DNA of 42,816 bases from Nocardia neocaledoniensis. Its GTDB lineage: Bacteria; Actinomycetota; Actinomycetes; Mycobacteriales; Mycobacteriaceae. Positions 12,494 through 20,531 of the stretch are shown in pieces. The stretch lies in NCBI RefSeq assembly GCF_029868625.1, contig NZ_JARWOJ010000345.1:1-42816 (forward strand). The letters are read 5' to 3'. The translations under genes and the position numbers were made by a program. The notes beneath the pieces were generated by a model, which was given only the letters and a program-made list of their open reading frames with translations, was not told where the DNA came from and ran no database searches. The first letter of the stretch is position 1; each line of letters starts with the position of its first letter.

Positions 12494-13273
12494 ATGGGCA
12501 GTGGGGAACTGAGCGTGGAGACCGAGGCGGAGGCGCGCGACGACGCGGCCGAATTCGCGCTCCGCCACGCCGAATTGGCGCGCGGCTACGGCGGCAACGG
12601 CGATCCCGACGACCCGGCCATGGTGCAGGCCATGCAGATGGTCCTGCACATCCCCAAGGCCGATCCGCCGGCCCGCAGCGCCCTGCTGGAAGCCGCCGCG
12701 GCCGCCGCGGTCGCGGTGTGCCTGGATCCACGCTCGGGGCCGGGCGGGGAGTGGGAAGCGCGGTACCTGGCGTGGAAGCTGTCCAGGATCAGGAAGGTCG
12801 CGCGGCGGGCCCGTGGCGCGCAGTGGCTGGCCGCGGGCGCGGTCGACGGGGTGACGATCGAGGTCGACGGGGCGCAGGCCCGCGCCTTCGTGCCCGGCCC
12901 GGTCGGCGCGATCGACCAGCGGATCCGCAAACTCCAGATCGGCGGCACCGATCTCGACCACGACGAACCCGGCCCGCCCGATCCGGAACTGCCCGTGCTG
13001 TGGGTGAACGCGGCGCTGGAGATGTCGGTCGGCAAGGCGGCCGCGCAGGTCGGGCACGCGAGCATGTTGCTGGCGGGGGCATTGCCGGTGGCGGCGGCCG
13101 CGGCCTGGGCCGAGCGCGAATTCCGGTGCGCGGTGCGCGATGCCGGATCCGACCGGTGGCCGGGCCTGGTCGCCGAGGTGTCGGCGGGCCGGGCGGTGGC
13201 CGTGCGCGACGCGGGTTTCACCGAGGTGGCGCCCGGCTCGATGACGGTGATCGCGGTGCCGGGCACCGCCTGA
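12494..13273 (+). CDS. Peptidyl-tRNA hydrolase 2 (Pth2) domain protein with N-terminal extension
   Basis: Encodes 259 residues from ATG at 12494; GTG at 12515 has the better spaced GGGGA site and would give 252. The C-terminal ~100 residues fit Pth2: LPVLWVNAALEMSVGKAAAQVGHASMLL corresponds to the family's VxRxDLxMGKGKxAAQxxHA signature. Pth2 enzymes release tRNA from stalled peptidyl-tRNA. The first ~165 residues form an Ala/Arg-rich, mostly helical region (LDPRSG, YLAWKLSRIRKVARRARG) outside the minimal domain, which is normally about 120 residues. Its function is unknown. Bacteria normally use the unrelated Pth1 enzyme, so the role of this protein is not settled. Confidence 0.75.
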   Translation: MGSGELSVETEAEARDDAAEFALRHAELARGYGGNGDPDDPAMVQAMQMVLHIPKADPPARSALLEAAAAAAVAVCLDPRSGPGGEWEARYLAWKLSRIRKVARRARGAQWLAAGAVDGVTIEVDGAQARAFVPGPVGAIDQRIRKLQIGGTDLDHDEPGPPDPELPVLWVNAALEMSVGKAAAQVGHASMLLAGALPVAAAAAWAEREFRCAVRDAGSDRWPGLVAEVSAGRAVAVRDAGFTEVAPGSMTVIAVPGTA

Positions 13274-13332
13274 CCAGCGGCGACGAATCCCACGCGGGCC
13301 GGTCGTTCCACTGACGGCTCCGGTGGGCCAAG

Positions 13333-14166
13333 ATGGAGCGCGTGTCGCAACCCGATCCCGATCTGCTCATCGACTTCTCCGACGTGACCATCCGCCGCTC
13401 GGGCCGAACGCTCGTGGGCCCGGTCAGCTGGCAAGTCGAACTCGACGAACGCTGGGTGGTGCTCGGCCCGAACGGGGCGGGCAAGACCTCGCTGCTGAGA
13501 ATGGCCGCCGCCGAGGTCCATCCGACCTCGGGCGCGGCGAACCTGTTGGGGGAGACGCTCGGTCGCGTCGATGTCACCGAACTGCGCCCGCGCATCGGGC
13601 TGTCCTCGGCCGCGGTCGCCAGCCGCATCCCCGTCGACGAGAAGGTCAGTGATCTGGTCGTGTCGGCCGGGTACGCGGTGCTGGGCCGGTGGCGGGAGCG
13701 CTACGACGAGATCGACACCGAACGCGCCATCGACATGCTGGAAACCCTGGGCGCCGAACATCTTTCCGATCGCACCTACGGCACCCTGTCCGAGGGCGAA
13801 CGCAAGCGCGTGCTGATCGCCCGCGCCCTGATGACCGATCCGGAACTGCTGCTGCTCGACGAGCCCGCCGCGGGCCTCGACCTGGGCGGACGCGAGGAGC
13901 TCGTGGAGCGGCTCGGCAATCTGGCCGCCGATCCCGACGCGCCCGCGATGGTCCTGGTGACCCATCACGTGGAGGAGATCCCGCCCGGCTTCACCCACGC
14001 CCTGCTGCTCAAGGAGGGCGAGGTGGTGGGGCAGGGGCTGCTCGAGGACGTGCTCACCGCCGAGAACCTCAGCGCCGCGTTCAGCCAGTCCATCGCGCTG
14101 GACCGGGTCGACGGCCGCTGGTTCGCCCGCCGGGCTCGCCGCGCGGGGCAGCACCGCAGGGCCTGA
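13333..14166 (+). CDS. ABC transporter-type ATP-binding protein (Rv3041c-like)
   Basis: Encodes 277 residues from ATG at 13333; GTG at 13342 is equally possible, with GGAG just before it. One complete ATPase domain is present: Walker A GPNGAGKTSLLRM, the signature TLSEGERKRVLIARAL, Walker B LLLLDEPAAGLD and the switch histidine THHVEEIP. No membrane segments or permease gene adjoin it. The sequence is closer to soluble ModF/YhbB-like ATPases than to a named importer. In mycobacteria the orthologous position after serB2 is occupied by the same type of gene, which supports conserved linkage. The substrate or partner is unknown. Confidence 0.88.
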   Translation: MERVSQPDPDLLIDFSDVTIRRSGRTLVGPVSWQVELDERWVVLGPNGAGKTSLLRMAAAEVHPTSGAANLLGETLGRVDVTELRPRIGLSSAAVASRIPVDEKVSDLVVSAGYAVLGRWRERYDEIDTERAIDMLETLGAEHLSDRTYGTLSEGERKRVLIARALMTDPELLLLDEPAAGLDLGGREELVERLGNLAADPDAPAMVLVTHHVEEIPPGFTHALLLKEGEVVGQGLLEDVLTAENLSAAFSQSIALDRVDGRWFARRARRAGQHRRA

Positions 14167-14217
14167 CCCACTCAGTGGGATGCGCCGGATCTCGCGTCCC
14201 GCCCGCCCTGCTGAATA

Positions 14218-14232
14218 GTTCGCAGAGCGAAC
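14218..14232. promoter_or_regulatory. Palindrome upstream of the NUDIX gene
   Basis: GTTCGC (14218-14223) and GCGAAC (14227-14232) form a perfect inverted repeat with a 3-bp spacer. It sits about 75 bp before the NUDIX start in a 141-bp gap. This is a plausible operator. A second short palindrome, CCCACT/AGTGGG, lies at 14167-14179 just after the ABC gene. Confidence 0.4.
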
Positions 14233-14307
14233 CAACTGGGCGCTATGGTGCTGGAAGGCCGGGTCGGCGGTGGTCGGCTCGGCGAGCAGGCGGTGGAGAG
14301 GAACGGT

Positions 14308-15114
14308 ATGAGTGAGTCCGGGGTGCCCGCACGGGCCGCGTCGACGGTGATGCTGGTGCGCGACGGTGTCGCGGGCCTCGAGGTGTTCCTGCAGCGCCGG
14401 GTGTCGGGGATGGCGTTCGCCGGCGGCGTCACCGTGTTCCCCGGCGGCGGGGTCGACGCCACCGACGGTGTCGCCGATATCGCCTGGACCGGTCCCGAAC
14501 CGGCCTGGTGGGCGAAGCGTTTCGGCACCGACGAGCCCGCGGCGCAGGCCCTGGTCGCCGCCGCGGTGCGGGAGACCTTCGAGGAATGCGGGGTGTTGCT
14601 GGCCGGGCCGACCGCCGATTCCGTGGTCGACGACTCGACCCGCTACCGCGAGGCCAGGGGCAAGCTCGAACGCCGGGAACTGTCGCTGGCCGACTTCCTG
14701 ACCGCCGAGGGCCTGGTACTGCGCGCCGATCTGCTGCGCCCGTGGTCGAACTGGATCACCCCGGAGTCCGAGCCCCGCCGCTACGACACCCACTTCTTCG
14801 TGGCGGTGCTGCCCCAGGGCCAGATCGCCGACGGCGCGACCTCCGAGGCCGCGCACGTCGCCTGGTGTACACCCGAGACCGCGCTGGCGAGCTGGCGGGC
14901 GGGCGAGCACGTGCTGATGCCGCCGACCTGGTCGCAGCTCGACGCGCTGTGCGGATTCGCCGACACGACCGCCGTGCTGGCCGCCGAGCGCGAGATCGTG
15001 CCGATCATGCCCAGGTACTCGCCCGGTCCCGAGGGCAGGCCGCTGTCGGACTTCCCGGACAACGAACGGTATTTCACGGAACTCCCGCAGCAGGCGGGTT
15101 TCGGCGGCCGGTAG
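14308..15114 (+). CDS. NUDIX hydrolase (Rv3040c-like)
   Basis: Encodes 268 residues from ATG at 14308, six bases after AGAGGA. NUDIX enzymes cleave nucleoside diphosphates linked to another group. The box is present but carries an insertion: FPGGGVD is followed some 45 residues later by AAVRETFEECGVLL, which supplies the metal-binding REx2EE core. An insertion of this kind is typical of NUDT19-like, CoA-related subfamilies. The substrate is not evident. The next gene starts 11 bp downstream, so the two are probably co-transcribed, as in mycobacteria. Confidence 0.88.
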   Translation: MSESGVPARAASTVMLVRDGVAGLEVFLQRRVSGMAFAGGVTVFPGGGVDATDGVADIAWTGPEPAWWAKRFGTDEPAAQALVAAAVRETFEECGVLLAGPTADSVVDDSTRYREARGKLERRELSLADFLTAEGLVLRADLLRPWSNWITPESEPRRYDTHFFVAVLPQGQIADGATSEAAHVAWCTPETALASWRAGEHVLMPPTWSQLDALCGFADTTAVLAAEREIVPIMPRYSPGPEGRPLSDFPDNERYFTELPQQAGFGGR

Positions 15115-15124
15115 GTTTGGCCGC

Positions 15125-15901
15125 ATGGCCGAATTCGTCACCATCGAGCTGCCCACCGACCCGACCGCTCGGGGCGTGGCGGTGCTGCGCATCGACCGTC
15201 CGCCACTGAACCTGGTCGACGCCCAGCTGGCTCGTGAGGTCGCTGCCGCCGCACGCACGGTGGCAGAGCATCCCGGCGTCGCCGCGCTCATCGTCTACGG
15301 CGACGAGCGGGTGTTCAGCGCGGGCGACGAGATGCGCGAACTCGCCGAGCTCGACGCGGGCCAGGCCGCGGCGATGGCGGCCGATCTCCAGGCGGCGCTG
15401 GGCTGCCTGACCCGGGTGCCGCAGCCGACGGTCGCCGCGATCACCGGCTACTGCCTCGGCGCCGGTCTCGAACTGGCGCTCGGCGCCGATCACCGGATCG
15501 TCGGCGACAATGTCAAGCTCGGGTTGCCGCAGATCAAGGCCGGCCTGATCCCGCTGTCGGGAATCCGCAGGCTCTCGCTGCTGATCGGCGCGAGCCGGGC
15601 CAAGGACCTCGTCTACACCGGCCGCTTCGTCGACGCCGAGGAGGCCGCGGCGCTCGGTCTGGTCGACGAGGTCGTCGCGCCCGACGACGTCCTCACCGCC
15701 GCCCGCCGCTGGGCCGAACAGTTCGTGACGGCCGCGCCGCGGGCACTCGCCGCCGCCAAGGCGGTCTTCGAGGCGGGTCCGCACGGTCACTCCGCGGCCG
15801 TCACCGAATGGTCGGCGTTGTTCGAGACCGACGACGCCCGCATCGGCACGCGCGCCTTCGCCGCCGACGGTCCGAACAGCGCCGTTTTCACCGGACGCTG
15901 A
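15125..15901 (+). CDS. Enoyl-CoA hydratase/isomerase family protein (EchA17-like)
   Basis: Encodes 258 residues. It has the crotonase fold with both oxyanion-hole segments (VFSAGDEM and GYCLGAGLE). The first catalytic glutamate is kept in GLELALGADHRI. The second, normally in a PE-x-x-LG stretch, is glutamine here (LGLPQIKAG). Hydratases usually need both to add water to enoyl-CoA, so this member may catalyse another crotonase reaction or work slowly. It begins 11 bp after the NUDIX gene and matches Rv3039c (echA17) by position. The C-terminal region (AAPRALAAAKAVFEAG) is standard for the family. Confidence 0.9.
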   Translation: MAEFVTIELPTDPTARGVAVLRIDRPPLNLVDAQLAREVAAAARTVAEHPGVAALIVYGDERVFSAGDEMRELAELDAGQAAAMAADLQAALGCLTRVPQPTVAAITGYCLGAGLELALGADHRIVGDNVKLGLPQIKAGLIPLSGIRRLSLLIGASRAKDLVYTGRFVDAEEAAALGLVDEVVAPDDVLTAARRWAEQFVTAAPRALAAAKAVFEAGPHGHSAAVTEWSALFETDDARIGTRAFAADGPNSAVFTGR

Positions 15902-15988
15902 GCTGAGACCGGTCAATCGACCAATTGGAACGGCCGGAACCAAGACCGCCCATTGCGTGCTGAGGGTCTCCTATTACTCTTGGCGGTT

Positions 15989-16966
15989 ATGACGGTCCAC
16001 CCCGATGACCCGGCGCCGAACCCGCACGCCACCGAGGCCGAGGTCGAAGCAGCGCTCAAGGACACCAAGCTCGCCCAGGTCCTGTATCACGACTGGGAAG
16101 CCGAGACGTACGACGACAAGTGGTCGATCTCGTATGACGAACGCTGTATCGCCTATGCCCGCGGCCGGTTCGACCTCGCCGTAGGCCCCGCCCCGCTGCC
16201 CTACGAGCGTGCGCTCGAGCTCGGCTGTGGCACGGGGTTCTTCCTGCTGAACCTGATGCAGGGTGGCATCGCGAAGAAGGGTTCGGTCACCGACCTCTCG
16301 CCCGGCATGGTGAAGGTCGCGCTGCGCAACGCCGAACACCTCGGCCTCGATGTCGACGGCCGGGTCGCCGACGCCGAGACCATCCCGTACGACGACGACA
16401 CCTTCGATCTGGTCTGCGGCCACGCCGTGCTGCACCACATCCCCGACGTGGAACTGGCGCTCAAGGAGTGCCTGCGCGTGCTCAAGCCGGGCGGGCGCTT
16501 CGTCTTCGCCGGTGAGCCCACCACGGTCGGCAACTTCTACGCCCGCAAGCTCGGCCAGGCCACCTGGAAGGTGACCACCGAGATCACCAAGCTGCCGTTC
16601 CTGTCCGGCTGGCGTCGTCCGCAGACCGAGCTGGACGAGTCCTCCCGCGCCGCCGCGCTCGAGGCCGTCGTCGACCTGCACACCTTCGATCCGACCGAGC
16701 TGGAGAAGATGGCGAAGTCGGCGGGCGCCGTCGACGTGAAGGCCACCACCGAGGAGTTCGCCGCGGCCCTGTGGGGCTGGCCGGTGCGCACCTTCGAGGC
16801 CGCCGTGCCCGACGAGAAGCTCACCATCGGCTACCGCATGGCGCAGTACCGGGCCTGGCTGGGCCTGAGCTGGCTCGACGAGAACGTCCTGCGCAAGGTC
16901 GTTCCGCGCGAGTTCTTCTACAACGCCATGATCACCGGTGTGAAGCCGGGCGCGGCGCAGAAGTAG
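15989..16966 (+). CDS. Class I SAM-dependent methyltransferase (Rv3038c-like)
   Basis: Encodes 325 residues from ATG at 15989 (MTVHPDDPAPNPH). No Shine-Dalgarno site is seen; TATTAC at 15973-15978 may be a -10 element giving a very short leader. The SAM-binding motif ALELGCGTGFFLLNL is at about residue 75, followed by DLSPGMVKVA, an acidic loop (VADAETIPYDDDTFDLV) and HAVLHHI, all typical of UbiE/COQ5-like enzymes. A C-terminal ~120-residue helical domain follows. The substrate is unknown. The next gene begins directly at the stop codon, so the pair is one transcription unit. Confidence 0.92.
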   Translation: MTVHPDDPAPNPHATEAEVEAALKDTKLAQVLYHDWEAETYDDKWSISYDERCIAYARGRFDLAVGPAPLPYERALELGCGTGFFLLNLMQGGIAKKGSVTDLSPGMVKVALRNAEHLGLDVDGRVADAETIPYDDDTFDLVCGHAVLHHIPDVELALKECLRVLKPGGRFVFAGEPTTVGNFYARKLGQATWKVTTEITKLPFLSGWRRPQTELDESSRAAALEAVVDLHTFDPTELEKMAKSAGAVDVKATTEEFAAALWGWPVRTFEAAVPDEKLTIGYRMAQYRAWLGLSWLDENVLRKVVPREFFYNAMITGVKPGAAQK

Positions 16967-18325
16967 GTGGGCTACCGCTTCGGCCGCGACGACGTCGCCC
17001 ATCTCGGCAGCGCGGCGGGCCGTGCCGCGCTCGCCGAGGTCGACCGGCTGGAGCTGACCACCGCGACGCACCTGCGCGATATCGAGCGGGTGCGTCGCTC
17101 GCATCCCGAGCACGCCGCCGCGCTGATCGAGACGGTGCGTCTGCGGCGCAAGGCCGGGGTGAAGCTGCCAGCGGCCGCCGAGTGGCTGTTCACCGACGAC
17201 GCGCTGCAGCAGGCCACGCCCGCCCCGGTCGCCAGGCACCGGGCCGCGCGGCTGGCCGGTCGCGCCGTGCACGATGTCACCTGTTCGATCGGCGCCGAGC
17301 TCGCTGAGTTGGCGCCGGTGTGTCCGGCGGTGGTCGGCAGCGATCTCGACGACGTGCGGCTCGCCATGGCCGCGCACAATCTCGCGGTCAGCCCACTCGC
17401 GGCGCCGGTCGCCGACCCGGGCAGGCCGGACCTCGGTGATGAGGAATCCGCCCGCGTCCCGAGCGGCGGTGTCGCCGCACAACCAGCGTCGACCGTGGCG
17501 GACAGTAGCCGAAACATCGTGCTGGCCAAGGCCGATGCCCTCGTCCCGAGCACCCGCGACACGGTGATCATCGCCGACCCGGCGCGCCGTGCCGACGGCC
17601 GCCGCACCTACGATCCGGCGAAACTCCAACCCCCACTGCCCGATCTGCTCGCCGCCTACCCGGGCCGTGACATCGCGGTGAAGTCGGCGCCCGGCCTGGA
17701 CTTCGACCGGCTCGGCTGGGACGGGGAAATCGAGATCGTCTCCCTCGACGGCGCGGTCCGGGAAGCGTGCCTGTGGTCGGCCGGGCTCACGGAACCCGGT
17801 GTCACCCGGCGCGCCACCGTCCTCGATTCTCGCGGCGGCGCGACCACTCTCACCGACGCCGAGCCCGACGACATTCCCGAACGCGCGCCCGGCGACTGGA
17901 TCGTCGACCCCGACGGCGCCGTCGTCCGCGCGGGCCTGGTCCGCCACTACGCCGCGAAACACGGCCTGTGGCAACTCGACCCGCACATCGCCTACCTCAC
18001 CGGCGACGCGGTCCCGGCCGGCATGCGCGGGTTCCGCATCGAGGACCGCTTCGAGCTGCGCGAGAAGACACTGCGCCAGGAACTCGCCCGCCGCGACTGC
18101 GGTGCGCTCGAGATCCTGGTCCGCGGCGTCGACATCGACCCCGACGCCCTCCGCAAGAAACTCAAGCCACGCGGCACCATCCCCTACACCCTCGTCCTCA
18201 CCCGCATCGGCCGCACCGGCACCGCCTTCCTCTGCACCGCGGTCGCCCCCTGGACGTCAGTGCTTGGTCCAGTCGGGCTGGGTGAAGTGGGCGACCCGGG
18301 AATCGGCGGGGGAGTGGCCGAGTAG
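16967..18325 (+). CDS. THUMP-like/SAM-methyltransferase-fold protein (Rv3037c-like)
   Basis: Encodes 452 residues. GTG at 16967 abuts the previous TAG, which suggests translational coupling. A degenerate SAM fold is seen around DVTCSIGAELAELA and VVGSDLDDVRLAMAAHNL, then VIIADPARRADGRRTYD, which resembles the DPPR-type motif of nucleic-acid methyltransferases, and DIAVKSAPGLDF. The C-terminal third (FELREKTLRQELARRDCG...LVRGVDIDPDALRKKLKPRG) is the THUMP-like domain of this family. Mycobacterial Rv3037c lies in the MGLP-linked cluster. The last ~23 codons overlap a convergent NUDIX gene by 69 bp and look like antisense extension, so the stop may be displaced. Confidence 0.85.
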   Translation: MGYRFGRDDVAHLGSAAGRAALAEVDRLELTTATHLRDIERVRRSHPEHAAALIETVRLRRKAGVKLPAAAEWLFTDDALQQATPAPVARHRAARLAGRAVHDVTCSIGAELAELAPVCPAVVGSDLDDVRLAMAAHNLAVSPLAAPVADPGRPDLGDEESARVPSGGVAAQPASTVADSSRNIVLAKADALVPSTRDTVIIADPARRADGRRTYDPAKLQPPLPDLLAAYPGRDIAVKSAPGLDFDRLGWDGEIEIVSLDGAVREACLWSAGLTEPGVTRRATVLDSRGGATTLTDAEPDDIPERAPGDWIVDPDGAVVRAGLVRHYAAKHGLWQLDPHIAYLTGDAVPAGMRGFRIEDRFELREKTLRQELARRDCGALEILVRGVDIDPDALRKKLKPRGTIPYTLVLTRIGRTGTAFLCTAVAPWTSVLGPVGLGEVGDPGIGGGVAE

Positions 18326-18946
18326 CACGACCGCGCGGAATTGCCATAGCATGGCGCCGGTGGGGGCGTGGATGGTCATGTTCGGGGCGATGCGCATCTG
18401 GAGCAGCCCGGCGGCATCCGCCTCCGGGAGATCGCCGCGCAGTTCGTGCTGGAGGGTGGCGTGTTCGGGGCGCACCCAGTGCGGGACGTCCTCGGCGGCG
18501 AGCTGGGCGAGGTCGACCTGGTGGACCGAGAACACCTCGTCCGGGTTGGGTCGCAGGGAGTCGATGTCGTCGACCGTGACCACGATCGGGGTGATCGCGA
18601 AGCCGGAGGTGGCCGGGAAATCGTCGAGCAGGCCGAGCACATCGGCCGGTTTCGCGGTCAGATTCAGTTCCTCGTGCAGTTCCCGCAGCGCCGCCAGCTC
18701 AGGGGTCTCACCGGGCTCGAGCCGCCCGCCCGGCAACCCCCACTGGCCCGCGTTGCGACCGCGGTAGGCGCGCTTCATCACGATCACCGAGAGAGCGTCG
18801 CCGGCGCCCGGCACCACGCACAGCGTCACGCCCGCGCGGCGCATGCCCGGGGCATCGGGGACGGCGATCCGGGGAAACGCCGTCAACCGGGCGGTGGCGA
18901 GGGCGCGGAATTCCTCGATGCTGCGCGGGAGGTGCGGGTGACTCAC
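18257..18946 (-). CDS. NUDIX hydrolase, CoA-pyrophosphatase-like
   Basis: Encodes 229 residues from ATG at 18946. A complete, uninterrupted NUDIX box is present at about residues 72-94: GGRLEPGETPELAALRE followed by LHEELNL, with metal ligands in the RELHEEL core. It is preceded by VIVMKRAYRGRNAGQWGLPG. This arrangement resembles NUDT7/8-type enzymes that cut CoA or its derivatives, but the UPF0035 motif that would prove it is not clear. It converges on the THUMP-like gene and overlaps its 3' end. Confidence 0.88.
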   Translation of the reverse strand: MSHPHLPRSIEEFRALATARLTAFPRIAVPDAPGMRRAGVTLCVVPGAGDALSVIVMKRAYRGRNAGQWGLPGGRLEPGETPELAALRELHEELNLTAKPADVLGLLDDFPATSGFAITPIVVTVDDIDSLRPNPDEVFSVHQVDLAQLAAEDVPHWVRPEHATLQHELRGDLPEADAAGLLQMRIAPNMTIHAPTGAMLWQFRAVVLLGHSPADSRVAHFTQPDWTKH

Positions 18947-19041
18947 CCCTCGATCTTGCCCCAGCAGCCGGCGTGCCCCCTACCGTGTCGGCGTCAGGCA
19001 GGAACAGGCGGCGCGGGGTCTCTCGTTCGCCTCCCGCGGAG

Positions 19042-19599
19042 TCAGGACTCCATCTTCTTCACCACGCGCTGGATTGTGAGCCAGGTGCGGGTGGTGATGT
19101 CCTTGCCGTAGGTCTTCTCGAGGCGGGCCATGAAGTCCGGTGTCTTGCCGGTACTGTTGTCGATCACGGTGAGGAAGGCGCGGGCGTCGGCGTCGTAGCC
19201 GATGACGCGGGTCAGTGGATCGTCGTCGAAGGCCGTCGTATCCGCCTGGCGCATGCGGTCTTTGAAGAAGGTGACCGTGAGATAGGAGCCGCGTTCGTGT
19301 GGCAGGCCCTCGAACGGGTCGCGGTCGAGCAGGGCGCGCAGTTCGGGGTGGCTGCGGATGATGGTGCCGCCAGGGATACCCAGCTCGGCCGACAGCCCCT
19401 CCTGGATGCGGTCCTCGAGGTCGGCCGGATCGTCGGCGGTGCGGAACACGATGTTGCCGCTCGTCAGCACCGAGGCCACCTTCGTGAACCCGAGCCCCTC
19501 GAACACCCCGCGCAACTTCTCGTTCCGCATGTTCGGATTCGTGGGCATGATGCCCCGCAGCAGCGCCGCATAGCTCTCCACGAAGCAGACCGTACCCAT
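19042..19599 (-). CDS. DUF1697 family protein
   Basis: Encodes 185 residues from ATG at 19599; GTG four codons upstream is an alternative. The N-terminus YAALLRGIMPTNPNMRNEKL and the following FTKVASVLTSGNIVFRT are the hallmarks of DUF1697, a small soluble family of unknown biochemical role in many bacteria. The C-terminus GKDITTRTWLTIQRVVKKM is also typical. It is transcribed with the acyltransferase gene upstream, 48 bp away. I infer no specific function. Confidence 0.85.
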   Translation of the reverse strand: MGTVCFVESYAALLRGIMPTNPNMRNEKLRGVFEGLGFTKVASVLTSGNIVFRTADDPADLEDRIQEGLSAELGIPGGTIIRSHPELRALLDRDPFEGLPHERGSYLTVTFFKDRMRQADTTAFDDDPLTRVIGYDADARAFLTVIDNSTGKTPDFMARLEKTYGKDITTRTWLTIQRVVKKMES

Positions 19600-19647
19600 C
19601 CCCGCCGACACGCACCATCGAATGGCGGCGCGTCGGCGGGCGGACGA

Positions 19648-20394
19648 TCACGCCTGGGCGGCGGCGTTCTTCTTGCGCTCGATATCGGCCAGCGCGGCCA
19701 GGTAGGCCTCGCGCTCCTCGGCGCTCGCGTCCCAGGCGACCTTGCGGTTCTTGACCACCTTGGCGGGCGCGCCGACGGCGATGCTGTAGTCGGGGACGTC
19801 GCCGCGCACCACCGCGTGCGCGCCGAGCACACAGCCACGGCCGACGCGGGTATCGCGCAGCACCGTCACCTTGGCCGCGATCCAGGTGTCCGGGCCGATC
19901 CGGACGGGGCTCTTCACGATGCCCTGGTCCTTGATGGGCAGGGTGATGTCGTCCATCTTGTGGTCGAAGTCGCAGATGTAGCACCAGTCGGCGACCAGCG
20001 TGGATTCGCCGATCTCGATGTCGAGGTAGGTGTTGACGACATTGTCCTTGCCGAACACCACCTTGTCGCCGATGCGCAGCGAACCCTCGTGGCAACGGAT
20101 GGCGTTGCCGTCGCCGATGTGCACCCAGCGGCCGATCTCCATGCGGGCCAGTTCCGGGGTCGCGTGGATCTCCACATTGCGCCCCAGGAACACCATGCCG
20201 CGCAGCACGATGTGCGGGTTGGTGAGCCGGAACTTGGCCAGCCGGTAGTACCGCACCAGGTACCAGGGAGTGTAGGCGCGATTGGCGAGCACCCAGCGCA
20301 GCGAATCCCTGGTCAGAAAGCGTGCCTGCTGCGGATCGCGGCGGCGTGATCCACGCCAGCGCGCGCTCAGCGGCGCGCCCCACATGCTCGTCAC
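19648..20394 (-). CDS. Left-handed beta-helix acyltransferase (Rv3034c-like)
   Basis: Encodes 248 residues. A hexapeptide-repeat region spans about residues 60-215 (VHIGDGNAIR, LRIGDKVVFGKDN, VRIGPDTWIAAKVTVLRD, VGRGCVLGAHAVVRGDVPDYSIAVGAPAKVV), the sugar O-acetyltransferase fold that uses acyl-CoA. A conserved histidine lies in CDFDHKMDD. The mycobacterial counterpart Rv3034c sits in the MGLP cluster, whose polysaccharide carries short acyl groups, so a role in acylating a methylglucose polymer is reasonable but inferred. It is divergent from the propeller lipoprotein at 20532. Confidence 0.88.
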   Translation of the reverse strand: MTSMWGAPLSARWRGSRRRDPQQARFLTRDSLRWVLANRAYTPWYLVRYYRLAKFRLTNPHIVLRGMVFLGRNVEIHATPELARMEIGRWVHIGDGNAIRCHEGSLRIGDKVVFGKDNVVNTYLDIEIGESTLVADWCYICDFDHKMDDITLPIKDQGIVKSPVRIGPDTWIAAKVTVLRDTRVGRGCVLGAHAVVRGDVPDYSIAVGAPAKVVKNRKVAWDASAEEREAYLAALADIERKKNAAAQA

Positions 20395-20471
20395 GAACTA
20401 CTCTCCCGTCGTGATCCGCCGGGCCTGGTACCCGGGGAGTCGGTCATCGGGTAAACAGAGTACTTTCGGAG

Positions 20472-20488
20472 CGCACAGCAACTGTGCG
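20472..20488. promoter_or_regulatory. Palindrome in a divergent promoter region
   Basis: CGCACAG (20472-20478) and CTGTGCG (20482-20488) form a perfect 7-bp inverted repeat with a 3-bp spacer. It lies in the 137-bp gap between the acyltransferase (minus) and the propeller lipoprotein (plus), about 45 bp before the latter. A regulator site controlling both directions is possible. Confidence 0.4.
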
Positions 20489-20531
20489 ATACCCCGATCC
20501 TCGGCTTCGAACATCACAGGGAGAACAGCAG

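Noticed and set aside
14218..14232. LexA (SOS) box upstream of the NUDIX gene
   Set aside because: The arms are GTTCGC...GCGAAC with a 3-bp spacer, which is the reverse orientation of the actinobacterial GAAC-N4-GTTC site.
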